Source of the DNA: Chloroflexota bacterium
GTDB taxonomy: Bacteria; Chloroflexota; Anaerolineae; Anaerolineales; UBA4823
Assembly (NCBI GenBank): GCA_029265355.1
Contig: JAJUJL010000011.1
Span: forward strand, 62,001-126,000
Direction: 5' to 3'
Length of the DNA: 64,000 nucleotides
The notes below the pieces were generated by a model, which was not told the DNA's origin, did not search any database, and saw only the letters and a program-made list of their open reading frames with translations. The number at the start of each line of letters is the position of its first letter. The stretch's first letter is position 1. The position numbers and the translations under genes were made by a program. Below are positions 59,804 to 64,000 of this stretch, in pieces.

Positions 59804-60340
59804 CCTGGCTGCTTCTGGCGGCGCAACCAATCGAGCCGGAATTCCGGATACCGTCGCGCCTGCGGGAACATCATTAATGACCACGGCATTTGGCTGAATC
59901 ACAGCGCCATCCCCAACGGTAATCCCGCCGAGCACGCGTGCACCAGCGCCAACGAACACTTGGTTTCCAATCGTGGGAAACTGGTGATCACCGCGCATGC
60001 CAAAAGTGACGCACGATTGTATCGTGCAATTTTCACCAATGCACCGGGCTACGATCACGTTGCCCACCATGTGCGGCATGTACAGCCCGCCTCCCACATC
60101 CGTTCCTACGCGGATCTCCAGGCCGTATGCTTTAAAAAGGTGCCTCTGGATCATCCCCGGAATGAGCGGGGATCCGCGATTTTGAAACCATGTGCCAATC
60201 CGAAACCACAGCAATGCCCTCAGCGGAAGATGATGGATCAGCAGCTTGAGCGTCATCCATAAAGCCAGTCGAGAGCCTTCAAATTCACCTGTTTGTGCAA
60301 CCCAACGTTCGATATCTTTCTTAAACCTCTCGCGAAGCAT
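59801..60340 (-). CDS. Serine-acetyltransferase-like acyltransferase (LbH fold)
   Basis: A 179-residue paralog of the enzyme at 55590-56168: the same N-terminal layout (LALWMTLKLLIHHLPLRALLWFRIGTWF) and GGGLYMPHMVGNVIVARCIGENCTIQSCVTFG, then hexapeptides ending VVINDVPAGATVSGIPARLV. Probably acetylates another sugar or amino sugar. The last codons and stop lie in the 114-bp repeat, so the repeat supplies the stop codon. A gap of 26 bases separates it from the GT2 gene. Confidence 0.85.
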   Translation of the reverse strand: MLRERFKKDIERWVAQTGEFEGSRLALWMTLKLLIHHLPLRALLWFRIGTWFQNRGSPLIPGMIQRHLFKAYGLEIRVGTDVGGGLYMPHMVGNVIVARCIGENCTIQSCVTFGMRGDHQFPTIGNQVFVGAGARVLGGITVGDGAVIQPNAVVINDVPAGATVSGIPARLVAPPEAAR

Positions 60341-60366
60341 AACTCAATTCACTCACCATAACTTGA

Positions 60367-61347
60367 TTATTGGCTGCTGAGCGCTGCAAAGAACTTGCGC
60401 GCGCCACCCAATTCATCCGCCAGGCCCTGATAATAACGCATATTATATATCCCAGAAAAGGCCATCCGCTGAACACCTTTTAGCCGAACCGATTGCGCTA
60501 TTTCAGCCGCCAGGCGCAGAACAGACTGTGCTGCCGATGAGAGCTGTGATCGATCCAGGCATGCGCGCACCAATAACCGTATCAGGATATGACGTGAACG
60601 ATACTCCTTGTACACCGTCGGCAAGAGCCAGGTCTGCCCTTTCTGCTGGGCGAAGATGACGTCATTCTTGCCGTAATCATACGGAATCGACAACCAGGAT
60701 TGATAGCTGCGGTCAGCATAATGATAACCCACCGCAGCGGGGTGAAAATAGAACTGCACACCGCGCTTCGCCAAGCGATAGGCCAGCTCGACATCCTCTG
60801 CCCGTCGAAAGCTGGCGTCAAACCCCCCTACCTCGAGCAAGTGCTTTCTCAACAAAGATGTGTTGCCGGTATAGAACTGCCGTGCGGTCGGCGCCCATTT
60901 GCCCGTAACCATATCGCGGTACTGCTTTTCGAGCATGGCTTGCTCCCAGGCCACCCAGGGCGGCAGCTCATGATTGGGGGGTGTCAGCATTGGGCCAAGC
61001 ACCACCACCTGGCTGCCTCTCTCCTGGTGCACTGCCAGGTGTTCTTCCAATAGCCGCGGAATTGGAACAATATCATCATCGATAAAGACAATCAGTTCTC
61101 CCCTGGCCTGTGCCACGCCAAGGTTGCGCGCGGCTGCCGCTCCCTGGTTGCGCTGGCTAAAGCGTCTCAACTGCAGCGGTGTGGTTAATTCTGCCAGGTA
61201 ATCCTCTGTGCCATCGCTGCTGCCGTCAGAAATCACGAGCACCTCGAAGTGCTCTGCTGCCAGTGTCTGTTTCTCAAGCCCCGATAAGCACTGTTTGAGC
61301 TGCGGCAGCCGGTTAAAGGTAGGGATCACCACGCTTAGAGGGATCAC
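60367..61347 (-). CDS. GT2-family glycosyltransferase
   Basis: A 326-residue GT-A enzyme. It starts LSVVIPTFNRLPQL, then VISDGSSDGTEDYL (metal/nucleotide-binding DGS) and ELIVFIDDDIVPIP (DxD-type motif DDD). AEDVELAYRLAKRGVQFYFHP is the ED-Y acceptor/base segment. No transmembrane helices, so it probably works at the membrane surface. The start is GTG at 61347, 7 bases after the acyltransferase stop. Confidence 0.9.
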   Translation of the reverse strand: MIPLSVVIPTFNRLPQLKQCLSGLEKQTLAAEHFEVLVISDGSSDGTEDYLAELTTPLQLRRFSQRNQGAAAARNLGVAQARGELIVFIDDDIVPIPRLLEEHLAVHQERGSQVVVLGPMLTPPNHELPPWVAWEQAMLEKQYRDMVTGKWAPTARQFYTGNTSLLRKHLLEVGGFDASFRRAEDVELAYRLAKRGVQFYFHPAAVGYHYADRSYQSWLSIPYDYGKNDVIFAQQKGQTWLLPTVYKEYRSRHILIRLLVRACLDRSQLSSAAQSVLRLAAEIAQSVRLKGVQRMAFSGIYNMRYYQGLADELGGARKFFAALSSQ

Positions 61348-61354
61348 TCGCCGC

Positions 61355-61894
61355 TCACAGACTCCGGATTACCCGGGCAGGCACGCCTGCCGCCAGGCAG
61401 CGCGCTGGGATATCGCGTGTGACCACGCTCCCTGCGCCGATGACACTCCCCGCGCCGATGGTGATGCCAGGCAACACCACCACCCTGGCTCCCAGCCACA
61501 CATGGTCTTCGATAATCACTGGAGCCGACTCAGGCTTCACATCCCGCAGTTCTGGTTCCAGGTGGTGAAAATTGTTGTCCAGGATGATCACATACGTGCC
61601 AATGCGGCACTCTGCCCCAATCGAAATCAGCGCATCTGCCGAGATCGATGTTCCATAATTGATGAAGGTGCCCTCACCGATGACCAACCGGCCCTGCGCT
61701 CCGCAGACCAGCTCCATTGTGGCAATCGTCGAGACCAGTCGCACCCTCTCGCCAATCTCCATAATCCCCGCGTTGTGGACAACCGGCCTCCCCCAAATTC
61801 GCACTTTGGCGCCCAGGCGGCTTGCGCTCCGCAAAAACCAACGCGCCCGCAGCACTGCCCAACCGTTATTCCAGAGGGCTTTTAATGAGGACAT
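61355..61894 (-). CDS. LbH acyltransferase (maltose/galactoside O-acetyltransferase type)
   Basis: A 179-residue trimeric hexapeptide acyltransferase. GEGTFINYGTSISADALISIGAECRIGTYVIILDNNFH supplies coil and catalytic His. VIIEDHVWLGARVVVLPGITIGAGSVIGAGSVVTRDIPARCLAAGVPARVI is the classic C-terminal repeat. It is of the WcaF/LacA type and distinct from the two CysE-like enzymes in this locus. No strong RBS precedes the ATG. It probably O-acetylates the glycan. Confidence 0.88.
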   Translation of the reverse strand: MSSLKALWNNGWAVLRARWFLRSASRLGAKVRIWGRPVVHNAGIMEIGERVRLVSTIATMELVCGAQGRLVIGEGTFINYGTSISADALISIGAECRIGTYVIILDNNFHHLEPELRDVKPESAPVIIEDHVWLGARVVVLPGITIGAGSVIGAGSVVTRDIPARCLAAGVPARVIRSL

Positions 61895-61915
61895 TGGTTC
61901 ATTTGCCGATTTTTA

Positions 61916-61942
61916 TTTGGCGCGCCGGATCGGCGCGCCAAA
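61916..61942. terminator. Perfect GC hairpin between surface-protein and acyltransferase genes
   Basis: TTTGGCGCGCCG / CGGCGCGCCAAA with a 3-base loop, 12-bp arms. It lies 27 bases after the surface-protein stop and 21 bases before the acyltransferase start on the minus strand. The U-tract is poor in the transcript direction, so it may be a processing or attenuation hairpin. Confidence 0.6.
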
Positions 61943-61969
61943 CAGTCAACTCGCAGTTCCTGGCCTGAT

Positions 61970-62863
61970 TCAGGCAGACTGGCGCTCGGCCCAAACCTGA
62001 CGCCCAAGGCGGGACAGCAATAGCGTGCCCAGCAGTCCAGCCACCAATAGCACCCAGGCATCTGATTGAGGCGATCCTGCCTCGAAGCGCTGCAAAGTGA
62101 TTGCCGTGGGCTGATTATCTAAGCTCATATTGTATTGCGTGTAATCCACAGCCGGCGAATCGTAGTAGCGCTCGTCGCCAACTTCACCAACAGCCCCGTT
62201 TGCGCCGCCCTGCCATATCAGTTGAATATCATCCACACCGGGGGTGAACTCGAAATAGTCTTGCGCATCCTGGGTGCGGATCTCCAACGTATTGTAAGCC
62301 CAAAATCCACTGCCATTCGTGCGCACTGAATGCCACTGCGACATGCCTGGGCTACCCAAACCATCGGTGTCGACCAGCCGCAGGTAGACGATGGCATCTG
62401 CAACCGGCGTGACGCCATCAGACAGGTATAAAAACCCCCAGGCATTCAGGGTGCTGGTGGGTGAAGGCAGCGCTGCCCCCAAGGTGACGGAGTAGTTCAC
62501 CCCCCCGTTATCGTCGAGGCTCTCTTGTCCGCCAGATTCGGAGCTGACCCGTAGCTCGATCGTCGAGTCGGGATCAACTCCGGATATCACAACATAATGG
62601 GTGGTTGTGCTTCCTGTCCAATCAATGGCATCGATCCACGCCCCCAGGTCGGCATCGTACCATTGCACTTTGCCAAAAGAGGGAACATCGGTTGTCCAGC
62701 TTACGGCCACGGTATTACCACGAACATCATTGATGTAAACCTTGTTGATACTGGGCGCCGCCTGCATACGGGCTGCCCTGACTGATAAAGTCAGGACCGA
62801 AAGCAACAGCACAGATAGCAATGCGGCTATGACAATCCGTATCATGCCTCGTTGGGTGCTCAT
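61970..62863 (-). CDS. Surface protein with fibronectin-like domains and C-terminal membrane anchor
   Basis: A 297-residue exported protein. The signal peptide is at about 1-35. A fibronectin-III-like domain (SINKVYINDVRGNTVAVSWTTDVPSFGKVQWY) follows, then a beta domain (WGFLYLSDGVTPVADAIVYLRL) like carboxypeptidase-regulatory sandwiches. The C-terminus has TLQRFEA, a hydrophobic helix (WVLLVAGLLGTLLL) and a short basic tail. This tripartite tail resembles sorting signals of exosortase-type systems or a plain anchor. The start at 62863 has GGAGG five bases upstream. It lies amid the glycan genes and could be glycosylated or carry the glycan. Confidence 0.72.
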   Translation of the reverse strand: MSTQRGMIRIVIAALLSVLLLSVLTLSVRAARMQAAPSINKVYINDVRGNTVAVSWTTDVPSFGKVQWYDADLGAWIDAIDWTGSTTTHYVVISGVDPDSTIELRVSSESGGQESLDDNGGVNYSVTLGAALPSPTSTLNAWGFLYLSDGVTPVADAIVYLRLVDTDGLGSPGMSQWHSVRTNGSGFWAYNTLEIRTQDAQDYFEFTPGVDDIQLIWQGGANGAVGEVGDERYYDSPAVDYTQYNMSLDNQPTAITLQRFEAGSPQSDAWVLLVAGLLGTLLLSRLGRQVWAERQSA

Positions 62864-62959
62864 TTCAACCTCCAATCTATCATCCACTTTCTAATCTGTT
62901 TCATTACTAAGGCATGAGAATCAATTGCATTGAATCTCACTATTATCATCTTATTGCAA

Positions 62960-64000
62960 CTATTTAACCACATTTTCGCAAATTTTGCGATTCAATATTT
63001 TCTGGTAGAGCAATTCAAAATCGCGCGCCATGCGCTGCGCGGTGAAATGCGCTTCCACCCTCCTGCGGCCATGCTCGCCCAGTTGTCTGCGCAAGGTTTC
63101 ATCTCGTATCAAGGTGAGGATATTCGCAGCCAATTGATCAATATCTTGCGGAGCAGATAGTAATCCAGATTTCCCATGCTCCACGATCTCCCGCGCTCCG
63201 CCACTATCCAAAGCCACAACCGGTTTTCGCATTAACATGGCCTCGAGGTACACCATACCAAAAGGTTCTTCGAAACTGGGAAAGGTGAAGATATCACATG
63301 CTGCCAGGATTTCCCGGACATCTGGCCGATGCCCCGTAAACGTCACCACGTTCTTCAGGACAGAATTTTGCACAAAGGCTTTTATGCGCTGAGTATAGCT
63401 GCCAGGAATATCATCTCCCTCGCCAACAATGAGCAAATGCACCTTCGGGTGCGCTCGGTGAACCTTCTCAAGCGCCTGCAACAGTTCCATCTGCCCTTTA
63501 TAGTAAACCAGGCGACCAATGGCAGCTAAAAGTATCGTGTCGGGCTCAATGCCTAACTCCTGGCGCACACGATCTCCCTTTACATCGGCATCCCAAAGAG
63601 AAATATCAATCCCGTTATGCACAAAATGCGTCCTTGCAGCCGGGAAACCCATAGCGATATTCGATTCAGCCACGAAGGAAGAGACGCCGACGATGGCATC
63701 CGCGCGTTTCATCGCCCAGCGCGTGAGAGGGCTAATCCAATTCTCCACCTTCACGTGCATGTGGATCAGGCAACGCGCCCCGGTCGCCCGCGCCAGCAAA
63801 TACCCATAAAATGCATCGCGCGGCTTTTCTGTGCAATGAACCACATCGATTTTGTTCTGCCGCATGTAATTCGCCAACTTCGCCAATCGATAAGCTACTC
63901 GTGGGCTATTCAGGACCGTTTGCCACGCCGCCTTTAGTTTTGGGCGCAGGTATAGAGACGGGCCAAAATCCGTAGAATACACTCGCAAATCTGCAATCGA
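62960..64000 (-). CDS. GT4-type glycosyltransferase, N-terminus beyond the right edge
   Basis: At least 346 residues of a GT-B enzyme; the frame is open to the window edge, so the start codon lies outside (a TTG at 63988 is not credible). CLIHMHVKVENWISPLTRWAMKRADAIVGVSSF and FVHNGIDISLWD are acceptor-domain features. LLAAIGRLVYYKGQMELLQAL and FPSFEEPFGMVYLEAMLMRKPVVALDSGGAREIVEHGKSG form the donor site with ExxFxxxxxEA. It is the first visible gene of the minus-strand polysaccharide locus. Confidence 0.9.
   Translation of the reverse strand, partial: SIADLRVYSTDFGPSLYLRPKLKAAWQTVLNSPRVAYRLAKLANYMRQNKIDVVHCTEKPRDAFYGYLLARATGARCLIHMHVKVENWISPLTRWAMKRADAIVGVSSFVAESNIAMGFPAARTHFVHNGIDISLWDADVKGDRVRQELGIEPDTILLAAIGRLVYYKGQMELLQALEKVHRAHPKVHLLIVGEGDDIPGSYTQRIKAFVQNSVLKNVVTFTGHRPDVREILAACDIFTFPSFEEPFGMVYLEAMLMRKPVVALDSGGAREIVEHGKSGLLSAPQDIDQLAANILTLIRDETLRRQLGEHGRRRVEAHFTAQRMARDFELLYQKILNRKICENVVK

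Overview
This 64 kb window is moderately GC-rich bacterial chromosome. Gene content, protein style and many short head-to-tail operons suggest a Chloroflexota (Anaerolineae-like) bacterium. That is an inference from family resemblance and is not proven by a marker gene. No rRNA, CRISPR array, transposase, integrase or phage gene is visible. The only RNA gene found is one tRNA-Arg.

Layout. 1-5.5 kb: end of moaA, a fatty acid desaturase, a small NmrA-like reductase operon, a leaderless CAP/LysM wall-anchored protein, and a tRNA-Arg with its own promoter and terminator. 5.5-9 kb: a minus-strand run with an MFS exporter and poorly characterised proteins. 9-13 kb: a two-component system divergent from a Met-rich thioredoxin lipoprotein and CcdA, probably one extracytoplasmic redox/metal module. 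13.8-21.5 kb: a plus-strand DNA-repair operon with a degenerate UvrD-like ATPase, an intact UvrD-like helicase, a separate Fe-S PD-(D/E)XK nuclease and RecJ. It looks like an AddAB/RecBCD-type end-processing machine split over three genes. 21.6-24.4 kb: a ClC protein with CBS and TrkA-C domains, followed by a decayed Kef-type antiporter pseudogene. 24.5-31.9 kb: assorted metabolic and secreted proteins, and a PadR regulator with its membrane partner. 32-37 kb: an oxidoreductase, a cysteine desulfurase-rhodanese fusion, a second two-component system and a repeat-rich spacer. 37-46 kb: EttA, a CDF exporter and YigZ in one coupled operon, then an amino-acid/peptide module (YfcC, DUF2817 peptidase, AzlC/AzlD) and an ABC exporter.

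48.7-64 kb: a long minus-strand surface-polysaccharide locus that runs off the right edge. It holds five GT4-type glycosyltransferases (one cut by the edge), one GT2, three left-handed-beta-helix acyltransferases, a DegT aminotransferase, an epimerase, two tandem paralogous membrane proteins, a GH44 lipoprotein and a surface protein with a C-terminal membrane anchor. Together they would build, decorate and possibly trim an exported glycan.

Regulatory signals. Four plus-strand genes (starts at 3321, 13778, 27149, 34817) have a TANAAT box exactly six bases before the ATG, as expected for leaderless mRNAs. Other genes have ordinary Shine-Dalgarno sites. Repeats include two copies of a 114-bp structured element, a 49-bp near-perfect palindrome, and dispersed REP-like sequences.
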